Source: Trinickia dinghuensis (GTDB lineage Bacteria > Pseudomonadota > Gammaproteobacteria > Burkholderiales > Burkholderiaceae). From it: 64,000 bases of DNA. A program made the position numbers and the translations under genes. Below, piece after piece: positions 1 to 8,977 of this stretch. Each line of letters opens with the position of its first letter. The stretch's first letter is position 1. The notes below the pieces were generated by a model. It ran no database searches. It was not told the DNA's origin and saw only the letters and a program-made list of their open reading frames with translations. The DNA lies in assembly GCF_003367175.1 (NCBI RefSeq), contig NZ_QRGA01000001.1, positions 722,148 through 786,147 on the forward strand, read 5' to 3'.

Positions 1-261
1 TTGACGATGGTCGTAGCCGATCGCGAGGTGTTTGTGCCGGAGTATGGCCTGGCGAGCTACCTCTACAGCCGGGATCTCGGCCGTGTGTTCCGGGTGTCGG
101 AGTCGTTGGAGTACGGAATGGTCGGTGTCAATACCGGATTGATTTCCAACGAGATGGCGCCATTCGGCGGGGTCAAGCAATCCGGTTTGGGGCGGGAGGG
201 CTCGAAGTTCGGAATCGACGACTATACGACGCTGAAATACACGTGTATCGCGGGATTGTGA
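1..261 (+). CDS. NAD(P)-dependent aldehyde dehydrogenase (GabD-like), C-terminal part only
   Basis: Only the last ~86 residues lie in the window; the gene enters from the left edge. The tail carries the hallmark of succinate-semialdehyde dehydrogenases of the GabD type: [15 protein letters not shown], then [21 protein letters not shown], then [12 protein letters not shown]. The family oxidises succinate (or ketoglutarate) semialdehyde in the cytoplasm. The ~15 residues before EYGLASY (VADREVFVP) match the family poorly and look several residues short, so the gene may be a rearranged remnant rather than simply cut by the window. It is convergent with the GntR gene, 4 bp apart. Confidence 0.8.
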   Translation: MTMVVADREVFVPEYGLASYLYSRDLGRVFRVSESLEYGMVGVNTGLISNEMAPFGGVKQSGLGREGSKFGIDDYTTLKYTCIAGL

Positions 262-265
262 CGGG

Positions 266-967
266 CTAGTCCGCGCCTTGTTTCAACGCCCCGCTCATCC
301 ATCGATCTTCGGAAGCCATGAGGTGCGCGCGCATCGCTGTCTGCGCGGCGATGGGATCGCCGGCCTGCAACGCCTTGAGCACAGCCTCATGTTCCTGGAC
401 GGCCGCGGTCCAGGTTTGGGCGCTTTCCGCGTGACCTCGCATCGCGGCTGCGATCGGGTCGTGGCGGCTGTCGAACAACTCTCCCAAATAGCGGCTGAGC
501 ACCGAATTGCCTGCGGCCTCTGCAATGAGCATGTGGAATTGCCGGTCGGCCTCGACAGGCGATTTGCCGGCGGCCGCGAGCCGGCGCATCCGCTCGACGG
601 TGCGACGTAACCGATCCAACATGGCCGCGGTCATATGCGCCGTGGCGAGCACCACCACACTGCCTTCGATCGCGGCTCGTGCCTGCATCAATTCCGACGG
701 ACTGTCGCCTAACGCTCCCACGGTGCCTGCGGCGTCCTCACTCGCCTCGCAAACATAGACACCCGATCCCATTCGGATCTCCACTTGCCCGCCGATCTCC
801 AGCGCGATCAACGCTTCGCGCAGCGACGGCCGTGACACGCCCAGCGTCAGCGCCAGCTCTCGTTCGGGTGGCAAACGCTCTCCCGGCGGGAATTCGCCCT
901 GACGGATCAACGCGAGGATTTGGGTGGCGACGGATTGGTAAAGCCGCTTGGGTTCTGTTGATTTCAT
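266..967 (-). CDS. GntR/FadR-family (FCD) transcriptional regulator of the sugar operon
   Basis: A 233-residue regulator. Residues ~10-75 are a GntR winged helix (GERLPPERELA and VSRPSLREALIALE are typical), followed by an all-helical FCD ligand domain from ~90. I chose the start at 967 (MKSTEPKRLYQ) because similarity begins there; an in-frame ATG at 1024 would add 19 unrelated residues. It is divergent from the ABC transporter operon with ~230 bp between starts. By family precedent it represses the adjacent catabolic operon and is released by a sugar acid or related intermediate. A TTGG-N5-CCAA inverted repeat overlapping the operon's -35 box is a candidate operator. Confidence 0.88.
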   Translation of the reverse strand: MKSTEPKRLYQSVATQILALIRQGEFPPGERLPPERELALTLGVSRPSLREALIALEIGGQVEIRMGSGVYVCEASEDAAGTVGALGDSPSELMQARAAIEGSVVVLATAHMTAAMLDRLRRTVERMRRLAAAGKSPVEADRQFHMLIAEAAGNSVLSRYLGELFDSRHDPIAAAMRGHAESAQTWTAAVQEHEAVLKALQAGDPIAAQTAMRAHLMASEDRWMSGALKQGAD

Positions 968-1110
968 CGTGTGCGTGAGAGGGACGCTGCGGAGGACCGC
1001 ACAGCCTGCATCGAAGTCTAGCATGAAGGTCCACAGCCATTGCTGTGCAAGCGATTGCCTGGTCTCTTGGGGTTTCTACTATTGGTAAGGACGATGTGAA
1101 AAAACAAAAA

Positions 1111-1144
1111 TTGGCTTGACCAAGAAGTGAAATTTGGCTTTAAT
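1111..1144 (+). promoter_or_regulatory. Candidate sigma70 promoter with overlapping GntR operator
   Basis: TTGACC (1116-1121), a 17-nt spacer and TTTAAT (1139-1144) form a good sigma70 promoter about 55 bp upstream of the ABC ATPase start. The -35 box lies inside an inverted repeat, TTGG-CTTGA-CCAA (1111-1123), a plausible operator for the divergent GntR/FCD regulator. The promoter and repeat are read directly; regulator binding is inferred. Confidence 0.5.
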
Positions 1145-1199
1145 CCACATAAATTGGACTGACCGGATGCAAGCCAGGTTGGCCGTACATGGAGACGTA

Positions 1200-2750
1200 A
1201 TGACAGTGCCCAGCAGTTCATCAAGCCTTCCCGTTGCCGAACGGGATGCTCCGGGACGGGAGATCCTGCGCCTCGAAGGCGTCGTGAAGCGATTTCCCGG
1301 CGTGGTCGCTCTCGATGGCATTCGTCTGGACCTTCGGGCGGGAGAGGTTCACGCGGTCTGCGGGGAGAACGGCGCCGGCAAATCGACGCTGATGAAAATC
1401 ATCAGCGGCCAGTACCAGCCCGATGAAGGCACCATCCGCTATCGCGACGCCGAGGTCCGTTTCAGTTCGACGTCGGAGGCCCAGGCCGCGGGCATCGCGA
1501 TCATTCATCAGGAACTGAACCTGGTTCCGCATTTGAGCGTGGCGGAGAATCTCTACCTCGCACGCGAGCCGAAGCGCGGGCCGTTCGTCGATTCCCGCAA
1601 GCTCAACGCCGACGCAGTGCGCTGCCTGCAACGGATTGGTTTGGATGTGGCGCCCACGACGCCGGTAGGCACACTGTCGATCGCGCAGCAGCAGATGGTG
1701 GAAATCGCGAAAGCGCTTTCGTTCGATTCGAACGTGCTGATCATGGACGAACCGACGTCGTCCTTGACCGAATCGGAAACGGCCCAGCTCTTTCGAATCA
1801 TTCAAGAGCTACGCGCGGCCGGCGTGGCGATCCTTTACATCTCGCACCGCCTTGACGAAATGGCACAGATCGTCGACCGCGTGACGGTCCTGCGCGATGG
1901 CCGGCATATCTCGACGGACGATTTCGCCGCGTTGACGGTGAACGACATCGTCGCTCGCATGGTGGGGCGGTCCCTCGATGACGCGTACCCCGCGCGGCAA
2001 TCCATACCGACGGAAGATGTGCTGCTCAGCGCGCGGAATCTGCGCCGAGACGGCGTATTCGGCCCCGTGTCGTTCGATCTGCGTAGAGGCGAAATTCTCG
2101 GCTTCGCAGGTCTCATGGGGGCGGGCCGTACCGAGGTGGCCCGAGCGATTTTCGGTGCGGACCGGTTGGACGAAGGCGAGATCGAGTTGCATGGCGGCCG
2201 CGTGGCGATCCGCTCGCCGCGCGAGGCGATTCGTCACGGTATTGCTTACTTGTCGGAAGACCGCAAACAAGAAGGCCTCGCGCTCGGGATGTCCGTTGCC
2301 GCGAATATCACGCTTTCAAACGTTTCGGGCATCTCGTCACGCACGGGTTTCTTGCGATTCGATGAAGAAGCTTCGATCGCACGTCGCTATGTGCGTGACT
2401 TGGCCATTCGCACGCCCTCTGTCGAGCAGATCGTTCGCAACTTGTCGGGTGGCAATCAGCAGAAGGTCGTCATCGGCAAATGGCTGTACCGGGGATCGAA
2501 GATTTTGTTCTTCGATGAGCCCACGCGCGGCATCGACGTCGGCGCGAAGTTCGCTATCTACGGGCTGATGGATCGGTTAGCCGCGGACGGCGTCGGTGTC
2601 GTGCTGATCAGTTCGGAGTTGCCCGAGCTGCTTGGAATGACAGATCGGATCGCTGTCTTTCACGAAGGCCGGATAACGGCCGTTCTCGAAACGAAACACA
2701 CCAGTCAGGAGGAGATCATGCACTTTGCTTCGGGGCGTACACATGCTTGA
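1200..2750 (+). CDS. Sugar ABC transporter, ATP-binding protein (CUT2/RbsA type)
   Basis: A 516-residue protein with two fused ABC cassettes, as in RbsA/XylG/MglA. The first cassette has Walker A GENGAGKST (~55-63), a degenerate signature LSIAQQQ and a Walker B ending MDEPTSSL. The second has a degenerate P-loop (GLMGAGRTE) and a proper LSGGNQQK signature, the usual asymmetry of this family. The start at 1200 has GGAG 5 nt upstream; the open frame extends to 1134 without similarity. It powers uptake by the permease at 2743 and binding protein at 3813, and is the first gene of the catabolic operon. Confidence 0.95.
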   Translation: MTVPSSSSSLPVAERDAPGREILRLEGVVKRFPGVVALDGIRLDLRAGEVHAVCGENGAGKSTLMKIISGQYQPDEGTIRYRDAEVRFSSTSEAQAAGIAIIHQELNLVPHLSVAENLYLAREPKRGPFVDSRKLNADAVRCLQRIGLDVAPTTPVGTLSIAQQQMVEIAKALSFDSNVLIMDEPTSSLTESETAQLFRIIQELRAAGVAILYISHRLDEMAQIVDRVTVLRDGRHISTDDFAALTVNDIVARMVGRSLDDAYPARQSIPTEDVLLSARNLRRDGVFGPVSFDLRRGEILGFAGLMGAGRTEVARAIFGADRLDEGEIELHGGRVAIRSPREAIRHGIAYLSEDRKQEGLALGMSVAANITLSNVSGISSRTGFLRFDEEASIARRYVRDLAIRTPSVEQIVRNLSGGNQQKVVIGKWLYRGSKILFFDEPTRGIDVGAKFAIYGLMDRLAADGVGVVLISSELPELLGMTDRIAVFHEGRITAVLETKHTSQEEIMHFASGRTHA

Positions 2751-3774
2751 AATGACATCGGATCGTAGTCAGAGCGCCGACCGCTCGGCTCGGCAGCGGC
2801 GCCGCGACCTCATTCAAAAGTTCGCGGCCTTGGGGAGCCTCGTTGCACTTGTGATTGCATTTTCGGTCACTAGCTCGGCATTCTTTTCGGTCGGCAACAT
2901 GATGACCGTCAGCTTGCAAGTAACGTCGATCGCCTATTTGGGCGTTGCCGCGACCTGCGTCATCATCACGGGCGGCATCGACCTGTCGGTCGGCTCGGTG
3001 CTTGCGCTCGCGGGCGTTTCGGCCGCACTGCTCGCCAAGGCGGGCATGCCGGTGCCCGTCGCCATGCTTGGCGGGGTGCTCGTGGGTGCGCTGTGCGGAT
3101 ACGTCAACGGCATTTGCGTGACGCGAATGGGATTGCCGCCGTTTATCGCGACGCTCGGCATGATGCTGGTCGCTCGAGGTCTCGCGCTGCAGATCACCGG
3201 AGCACGGCCGGTCTCGGATCTTAGCAACGCATTCGGCGTCCTGGGCAACGGCGCATTGTTCCGGATTTCCCATATCGGCGCGGACGGATTTCCGGATACG
3301 ACGTTTCCGGGCATTCCGTATCCCGTCGTCATCATGGTCGTGTTCTTCATCGCGGGCGCCATCCTTCTCTCGAAGACCTCGCTCGGTCGGCACATCTATG
3401 CGGTCGGCTCCAACCCCGAAGCGGCACGTCTGTCCGGTGTGAACGTTCGCGGCGTGACGATGTTCACCTATGTGCTCTCCGGCGCATTGGCCGGCGTCAC
3501 CGGTTGCGTGCTGATGTCGCGCCTCGTGACCGGCCAACCCAATGAAGGCGTCATGTACGAACTCGATGCGATCGCCAGCGCCGTGATCGGCGGAACGTCG
3601 CTGATGGGCGGGGTGGGCACGATCTCGGGCACGGCCATCGGCGCGTTCGTCATCGGTGTGCTGCGCAACGGCCTGAACATGAACGGGGTATCCAGTTTCA
3701 TCCAGCAGATCATCATCGGCGTCGTCATTCTCGGCACGGTCTGGATCGATCAATTGCGAAGCAGGAAGCGGTAA
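2743..3774 (+). CDS. Sugar ABC transporter permease (RbsC type)
   Basis: A 343-residue inner-membrane permease of the BPD_transp_2 family with about ten hydrophobic segments. The family motif ITGGIDLSVGS is present near residue 70, and AVGSNPEAARLSG and GGTSLMGGVGTISGT follow later. The start at 2743 overlaps the ATPase stop by 8 nt, suggesting translational coupling; ATGs at 2725 and 2752 are alternatives. It forms the membrane channel of the importer with the ATPase upstream and the periplasmic binding protein downstream. Confidence 0.94.
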   Translation: MLEMTSDRSQSADRSARQRRRDLIQKFAALGSLVALVIAFSVTSSAFFSVGNMMTVSLQVTSIAYLGVAATCVIITGGIDLSVGSVLALAGVSAALLAKAGMPVPVAMLGGVLVGALCGYVNGICVTRMGLPPFIATLGMMLVARGLALQITGARPVSDLSNAFGVLGNGALFRISHIGADGFPDTTFPGIPYPVVIMVVFFIAGAILLSKTSLGRHIYAVGSNPEAARLSGVNVRGVTMFTYVLSGALAGVTGCVLMSRLVTGQPNEGVMYELDAIASAVIGGTSLMGGVGTISGTAIGAFVIGVLRNGLNMNGVSSFIQQIIIGVVILGTVWIDQLRSRKR

Positions 3775-3812
3775 TCAAACGTAGTGCAACCATGAAAAAA
3801 GAGGAGCGAGAC

Positions 3813-4760
3813 ATGAGCAGGCTTTCGATTTTTGCGGTATCGGCGTTGTTGTGCGCGGCGTTCAGTTCGGGCGCTTATGCGGCGGGCGGCGAGATCGCCG
3901 TGATCGTCAAGACGGTCAATTCGAATTATTGGCAAAACGTGCAGAAGGGCGCGAAGGCCGCAATGGGCGACGCGAAGGGATACACGATGACCTTCCAAGG
4001 TCCGGCCGCCGAATCCGATATTACGGATGAAGTGAACATGGTCGAGAACGCGGTCAATCGGCACGTCGCCGGTATTGTGCTCGCACCGTCCGATCCCGAT
4101 GCGCTCGTACCGGCTATCAAGAAAGCGTGGGAGGCGCATATCCCCGTCGTGTTGGTCGACTCCGCGCTGTCCGATGCCGGCAAGCAGTACTACCAGTCAT
4201 TCTTGTCGACCGACAACGAAAAGGCCGGTGAGCTTTGCGCGCAGGCACTGATCGACCGCGTCGGTCAGACCGGGAAGATCGCGCTGATGTCCTACGTGCC
4301 GGGAGCGGGATCTGAAATCGGGCGGGTCGGCGGCTTCAAGAAATACCTCGCGGCGCATTCGAAGCTGCAGATCGTCGGCCCGTACTACTCGCAGTCTCAG
4401 ATGGCGACGGCGCTGAATCAGACCACCGATGTGCTCTCCGCGAACCCCGATCTGAAGGGGATCTTCGGTGCAAACGAGCCGACGGCGATCGGGGTGGGGC
4501 GCGCGCTCAAACAGTCCGGGAAGGCGGGCAAAGTCGTCGCGATCGGGTTCGACGGCAATCAGGATCTGCAAAATTTCGTGCGCGACGGGACGATCCAAGG
4601 GATCGCCGTTCAAGGCTCCTATCAGATGGGATACAAGGGCATTCAGGCGGTCGTGAACGTCATCGAACATAAGCCTGTCGCGAAGGATATCGATACGGGC
4701 GTCGTGATGGTCGACAAGCAGAACCTCGATACGCCCACAGCGAAGAACGTCCTTTACTGA
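3813..4760 (+). CDS. Periplasmic sugar-binding protein of the ABC importer
   Basis: A 315-residue type I periplasmic binding protein (Peripla_BP_4, ribose/galactose-binding fold). A Sec signal peptide occupies the first ~23 residues and ends AYA|AGG. The mature part has NSNYWQNVQKGAKAA, GIVLAPSDPDAL, IPVVLVDSAL and GIFGANEPTAIGVGRAL, all typical of hexose/pentose binders. The start at 3813 follows GAGGAG with 6-nt spacing; the in-frame ATG at 3792 lacks a ribosome site and would spoil the signal peptide. The ligand is inferred from context to be an L-hexose such as L-galactose or L-fucose. Confidence 0.93.
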   Translation: MSRLSIFAVSALLCAAFSSGAYAAGGEIAVIVKTVNSNYWQNVQKGAKAAMGDAKGYTMTFQGPAAESDITDEVNMVENAVNRHVAGIVLAPSDPDALVPAIKKAWEAHIPVVLVDSALSDAGKQYYQSFLSTDNEKAGELCAQALIDRVGQTGKIALMSYVPGAGSEIGRVGGFKKYLAAHSKLQIVGPYYSQSQMATALNQTTDVLSANPDLKGIFGANEPTAIGVGRALKQSGKAGKVVAIGFDGNQDLQNFVRDGTIQGIAVQGSYQMGYKGIQAVVNVIEHKPVAKDIDTGVVMVDKQNLDTPTAKNVLY

Positions 4761-4856
4761 TTGACGCCGATGACCTGCGTCGATGCCAGTGCGCGATCGG
4801 CGCAGGACCTGCTTCGGTGTTTCTAACGATTGATATTTTCTCGATTGCGTCCCTCG

Positions 4857-5876
4857 ATGATCAACGCTCGCGAAATACGTACCTTGCCGCGCAGTGGGCT
4901 AGAACTGACTGCCCTGGGTCTCGGATGTTCTCAACTCGGCGGGCTCTATCGTCCGATCTCTTGGGCCGATTCGGAGGCGCTCGTCGATGCGGCGTGGTCT
5001 GCCGGCCTGCGCTATTTCGATACTGCGCCGTACTACGGCTATACGCTGTCCGAGCGGCGCGCGGGGCAAGCGCTCTCCGCCCGCGCGCGGGACGCATTTT
5101 CGCTGAGCACGAAGGTCGGCCGTTTGATGTGCCCGGATGCCGGTGTGCAGCCTGGAGACGATGGCTGGGCCGAGCCGTTGCCCTTTCGACCGGTGTTCGA
5201 TTACACCTACGACGGCGTCATGCGTTCGTACGAGGATAGTTTGCAGCGGCTTGGAACGGCTCGCGTCGACATCCTCTATGTGCACGACATCGGACCGATG
5301 ACTCACGGCGATCGCCACCCGCACTATTGGGCTCAGCTGACGGACGGAGGCGGTTTTCGCGCTTTGACGCAATTGCGTGAGCGTGGGGCGGTGCGCGCGA
5401 TCGGCCTCGGTGTCAACGAGTGGGAAATCGTCGTCGATGCCATGAATGAAGTACCTCTCGACCTCGTCCTCCTTGCCGGAAGGTACACGCTGCTTGAACA
5501 GACCGCGCTCGAGCCGCTGCTCGACGCTTGCCTGCGCGCGGAAACGGCTGTCGTCGTGGGTGGCGTGTTCAACTCCGGAGTCCTCGCCGGCAATGGCAAG
5601 TTCAACTACGGCGATGCACCTGCCGAAGTCGTGAAGAAGGTGCAGCGCCTAACCGACCTGTGCGCGCGTTTCGACGTCCCGCTGCCGGCAGCGGCGCTGC
5701 AATTCCCGTTCGCGCACCCGGCTGTCGCTTCGTGCGTCGTCGGCGCGCGCAGCGTTGCGCAACTGCAGCAGAACATTGCATGGCTGGAGCGGCCCATCCC
5801 CAGGGAGTATTGGCAAGCGCTGAGCGATAGCGGGTTGATTGCCGCCCATGCACCTGTTCCAAAGGAGCAAGCATGA
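4857..5876 (+). CDS. Aldo/keto reductase, L-galactose/L-fucose 1-dehydrogenase-like
   Basis: A 339-residue aldo/keto reductase of the D-threo-aldose 1-dehydrogenase subgroup. The catalytic tetrad is visible: D55 and Y60 in FDTAPYYG, K86 in STKVG and H143 in YVHDIG. This subgroup oxidises the anomeric carbon of L-fucose or L-galactose to the lactone with NAD(P)+. The following lactonase overlaps it by 4 nt. Downstream enzymes fit L-galactonate rather than L-fuconate, so L-galactose is the favoured substrate. The start is uncertain: ATG 4857 or TTG 4830, neither with a strong ribosome site. Confidence 0.88.
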   Translation: MINAREIRTLPRSGLELTALGLGCSQLGGLYRPISWADSEALVDAAWSAGLRYFDTAPYYGYTLSERRAGQALSARARDAFSLSTKVGRLMCPDAGVQPGDDGWAEPLPFRPVFDYTYDGVMRSYEDSLQRLGTARVDILYVHDIGPMTHGDRHPHYWAQLTDGGGFRALTQLRERGAVRAIGLGVNEWEIVVDAMNEVPLDLVLLAGRYTLLEQTALEPLLDACLRAETAVVVGGVFNSGVLAGNGKFNYGDAPAEVVKKVQRLTDLCARFDVPLPAAALQFPFAHPAVASCVVGARSVAQLQQNIAWLERPIPREYWQALSDSGLIAAHAPVPKEQA

Positions 5877-6757
5877 CGCTGCGTATCGACGCGCATCAGC
5901 ACTACTGGCAAATCGGGGCGCGCGCAGGTTACTGGCCCCCTCGCGAGCTGGATGCGATCTATCGCGATTTCGGCCCGGAGGATTTGGCACCCGAGTTGGC
6001 GGCGGCCCGAATCAGCGGCACCGTTCTCGTGCAGTCGCTGCCTACCGAGGACGACACGCGATTTTTGCTTGGCCTCGCGGACAAAACGGAAGCCGTATGT
6101 GCCGTCGTCGGATGGGTCGATTTGAAGGCCACGGACGCGGCAGCAAGAATTGCGGCGTTTGCCGCGCACCCGAAGGCACGGGGGCTACGGCCGATGCTTC
6201 AAGACTTGCCCGACGACGCGTGGATCGACGATCCGATTTTGGATAACGCCGTGGCGGCCATGGTCGAGCATGATCTGCGCTTCGACGCACTGGTGATGCC
6301 GCGCCATCTCGACGCGCTGTACGAATTTGCACGACGTTATCCGGATCTGCGGATCGTCGTCGATCACGGCGCGAAGCCGCGCATAGCGGCGAAGGCGGTC
6401 GAACCTTGGTTGTCGGCGATGACTAGGCTCGCGCTCCTTCCCAACGTGCACTGCAAGCTTTCCGGGCTTTGGACCGAGGCCGGCGACGCAGGCGATCCGA
6501 CCGTTGACGATGTGATCAGGAACCGCGTCCGCCCGTATGTCCGAGTCGTGGCCGAGCTATTCGGCGCACGGCGATTGATGTGGGGCAGCGACTGGCCCGT
6601 GCTGCGTCTTGCCCCATGCAGTGGCGGTTATGGCGAGTGGCTGGCCGCGTGCGAGGCCGATTGCGCTCGGTTTTTGGGTGCCGAGGCGGTCCCCGACGTT
6701 TTCGGCGGCAACGCAACCAAGTTTTATCGCGTAGGCGACTTCCTTCGCCACGCATGA
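5873..6757 (+). CDS. COG3618 amidohydrolase, sugar lactonase (L-galactono/L-fucono-lactonase-like)
   Basis: A 294-residue amidohydrolase-superfamily lactonase. It has the N-terminal metal motif HQH (H8, H10 in DAHQHYW), VDHGAKP near residue 165 and WGSDWPVL near residue 240 with the conserved aspartate. COG3618 members hydrolyse L-fucono-, L-galactono- or L-rhamnono-lactones to free aldonates. It starts within the stop of the dehydrogenase (ATGA overlap), which supports consecutive steps of one pathway. The product here would be L-galactonate, the substrate of the next enzyme. Confidence 0.9.
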   Translation: MTLRIDAHQHYWQIGARAGYWPPRELDAIYRDFGPEDLAPELAAARISGTVLVQSLPTEDDTRFLLGLADKTEAVCAVVGWVDLKATDAAARIAAFAAHPKARGLRPMLQDLPDDAWIDDPILDNAVAAMVEHDLRFDALVMPRHLDALYEFARRYPDLRIVVDHGAKPRIAAKAVEPWLSAMTRLALLPNVHCKLSGLWTEAGDAGDPTVDDVIRNRVRPYVRVVAELFGARRLMWGSDWPVLRLAPCSGGYGEWLAACEADCARFLGAEAVPDVFGGNATKFYRVGDFLRHA

Positions 6758-6778
6758 TTTGATCAAGAGGAAATTCAT

Positions 6779-7789
6779 ATGCTTAGCGTGATTTGCGAAT
6801 CACCGGGAGTGTTGCGCGCGCAGCAATCCGACGTACCTGTTCGAGTCGCCGGCGAGGTATTGCTTCGCGTGTCTCGCGTTGGAATTTGCGGTACTGATCT
6901 GCACATCTTTACGGGCAACCAACCTTATCTGCAGTACCCGCGCGTGATGGGGCATGAGTTTTCCGGGGTGGTAGTCGAAGCTGAACACAACTCGGGATTT
7001 GCTCCGGGCGACGGCGTCTATGTGATGCCGTATCTCTCATGCGGGCAGTGCGTCGCATGCCGGCAAGGCAAGACAAACTGCTGCGTCGACATCAAGGTGC
7101 TAGGTGTGCATCGAGACGGCGCGCTCGCCGAGTACCTGAGCGTGCCCGCGCAATTCGTTCACAAGGCCGAGGGCGTCACGCTCGATCAGGCCGCGATGCT
7201 CGAATTTTTGGCGATTGGGGCGCATGCGGTGCGGCGGGCGGAGGTGTTGGCCGATCAACGCGTGCTGGTAGTCGGTGCCGGCCCGATCGGCATGGCCGCC
7301 ATGATCTTCGCGAAGCTGCGGGGCGCCAACGTGACCTGTCTCGATACGCGTTCCGATCGCCTGGAATTTTGCAAAACTCGTTTGAATGTAGACGCTACCG
7401 TCGGTGTCGGCCCCACCGACGCCGAACAGCTCGCTTCGCTAACGAACAACGAGTTCTTCGATGTCGTCTTCGACGCGACGGGCAATATCGACGCGATGAA
7501 CCGTGGGTTCGGATTTGTGGCCCACGGAGGCAAATATACGTTGATCTCGATCGTGCCGGGGCAGGTGACGTTCTCCGATCCGGAGTTTCATAAGCGCGAG
7601 ATGACCTTGCTCGCTAGCCGGAATGCCACCACCGCCGACTTCGAGACCGTGCTGGAAGCGATGCGATCGGGGCGTATTCCTGATCAAGCGCTGAACACGC
7701 ACCGAATGCGGCTTGCCGATGTTCCGGATGCTTTTCCGCGCTTGCTCGAGAAGGGGCAGACGGTGGTGAAGGCGTTGGTGGAGTGCTGA
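6779..7789 (+). CDS. Zinc-dependent medium-chain alcohol dehydrogenase, L-galactonate 5-dehydrogenase-like
   Basis: A 336-residue MDR enzyme. Catalytic zinc ligands C37 (GICGTDLH) and H59-E60 (VMGHE) are present, and the structural zinc cysteines are C88, C91, C94 and C102. The nucleotide-binding VVGAGPIGM lies near residue 165. Its place between a lactonase and a tagaturonate reductase matches the LgoD/YjjN role, NAD+-dependent oxidation of L-galactonate (or L-gulonate) at C5 to D-tagaturonate (or D-fructuronate). The substrate is inferred from neighbours; the fold is certain. Confidence 0.88.
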   Translation: MLSVICESPGVLRAQQSDVPVRVAGEVLLRVSRVGICGTDLHIFTGNQPYLQYPRVMGHEFSGVVVEAEHNSGFAPGDGVYVMPYLSCGQCVACRQGKTNCCVDIKVLGVHRDGALAEYLSVPAQFVHKAEGVTLDQAAMLEFLAIGAHAVRRAEVLADQRVLVVGAGPIGMAAMIFAKLRGANVTCLDTRSDRLEFCKTRLNVDATVGVGPTDAEQLASLTNNEFFDVVFDATGNIDAMNRGFGFVAHGGKYTLISIVPGQVTFSDPEFHKREMTLLASRNATTADFETVLEAMRSGRIPDQALNTHRMRLADVPDAFPRLLEKGQTVVKALVEC

Positions 7790-7820
7790 GCCAATTCCAT
7801 GGATGTTCGGGACAGCTACC

Positions 7821-8954
7821 ATGAGTGAACCCATACTTCAGTTCGGCACGAGCCGGTTTCTTTTAGCCCACGTTGCGCTGTTCGTCTCGCAGGCGCTGGA
7901 GCGCGGCGATGCCATCGGCGGCATCGCCGTCGTGCAGACCACAGGCAATGCCGCCAGTCGCGCGCGTGTCGCGGCGTTGTCGCGGCAAGCCGGCTATCCG
8001 GTACGTATCCGCGGGAAAGAGCACGGCGCGGCTGTCGATAGCGTTGTCGTCTGTGACGCCGTTCGCTCCGCGTGGATTGCCGATCGCGACTGGGCGACGG
8101 TTCGCCGCGCGGCGGTCGAAGACGTGCGCGTCATCGTGTCGAACACCGGCGACACGGGCTACCGCCTCGACGAGCGAGATTCGCCCGATGTGCTTGCGCG
8201 TACCGGAGCCGTGCCCCGCAGCTATCCCGCGAAGCTTCTCGATTTGCTTCATTCACGGTGGCAAGAACGTCCCCGCGACGGCGTATCGATTTTCCCTTGC
8301 GAATTGGTGGAGAACAACGGCGATACCCTGCGCGAGATCGTGCTTGGTCTAGCGAAGCAATGGTCGTTGCCCGATCCGTTCATCGAATACGTCCGTCACC
8401 GATGCATTTGGGTGAACTCGCTCGTGGATCGAATCGTGTCGGAACCCATCGATCCCGTCGGCGCGGTCGCCGAGCCATACGCCCTTTGGGCGATCGAGCG
8501 GCGTGCGGGAATGGAATTGCCCTGCACCCACGAGAGCATGGTTCTGACGGACGACTTGCGAAGCCACGAACGGCTGAAGCTCTTTTTCCTCAACCTCGGC
8601 CATAGTTGGCTGGCGGAGCAGTGGCTTACCGAGCAGCGGTCGCCATCCGAAACGGTGCTCGATGCGATGCAGGATTCGCGGATGCGCGCTGAAATCGACG
8701 TTGTGTGGCAAGAGGAAGTCTTGCCCGTTTTCGGGGCGATGGGCATGCGCGTTCAGGCCGAAGACTACCTTGCCAGCGTCCGCGAACGGTTCGGCAACCC
8801 GTATCTCGACCACCGAATCTCGGACATCGCGCAAAACCACGTCGCGAAGGTCAGAAGGCGAGTACTGCCTCTGATCGAACTCGCGAATTCTCTGTCGATG
8901 GCGAGCGCTCAGCCGCGCTTGCGTGCCTTGCTTGGCAAGCGCGGACTCATCTAA
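7821..8954 (+). CDS. uxaB: Tagaturonate reductase-like mannitol dehydrogenase family protein
   Basis: A 377-residue polyol-specific long-chain dehydrogenase. The N terminus has ILQFGTSRFLLAH, and the core has FPCELVENNGDTL and NSLVDRIV, close to UxaB/UxuB. It is shorter than E. coli UxaB (~480 aa), as are many proteobacterial relatives. The expected reaction is NADH-dependent reduction of D-tagaturonate to D-altronate. The start at 7821 (MSEPILQFG) is preferred over 7803 because similarity begins there. The altronate dehydratase gene follows directly. Confidence 0.87.
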   Translation: MSEPILQFGTSRFLLAHVALFVSQALERGDAIGGIAVVQTTGNAASRARVAALSRQAGYPVRIRGKEHGAAVDSVVVCDAVRSAWIADRDWATVRRAAVEDVRVIVSNTGDTGYRLDERDSPDVLARTGAVPRSYPAKLLDLLHSRWQERPRDGVSIFPCELVENNGDTLREIVLGLAKQWSLPDPFIEYVRHRCIWVNSLVDRIVSEPIDPVGAVAEPYALWAIERRAGMELPCTHESMVLTDDLRSHERLKLFFLNLGHSWLAEQWLTEQRSPSETVLDAMQDSRMRAEIDVVWQEEVLPVFGAMGMRVQAEDYLASVRERFGNPYLDHRISDIAQNHVAKVRRRVLPLIELANSLSMASAQPRLRALLGKRGLI

Positions 8955-8977
8955 TAAACGACGATTAGGCATCAATC

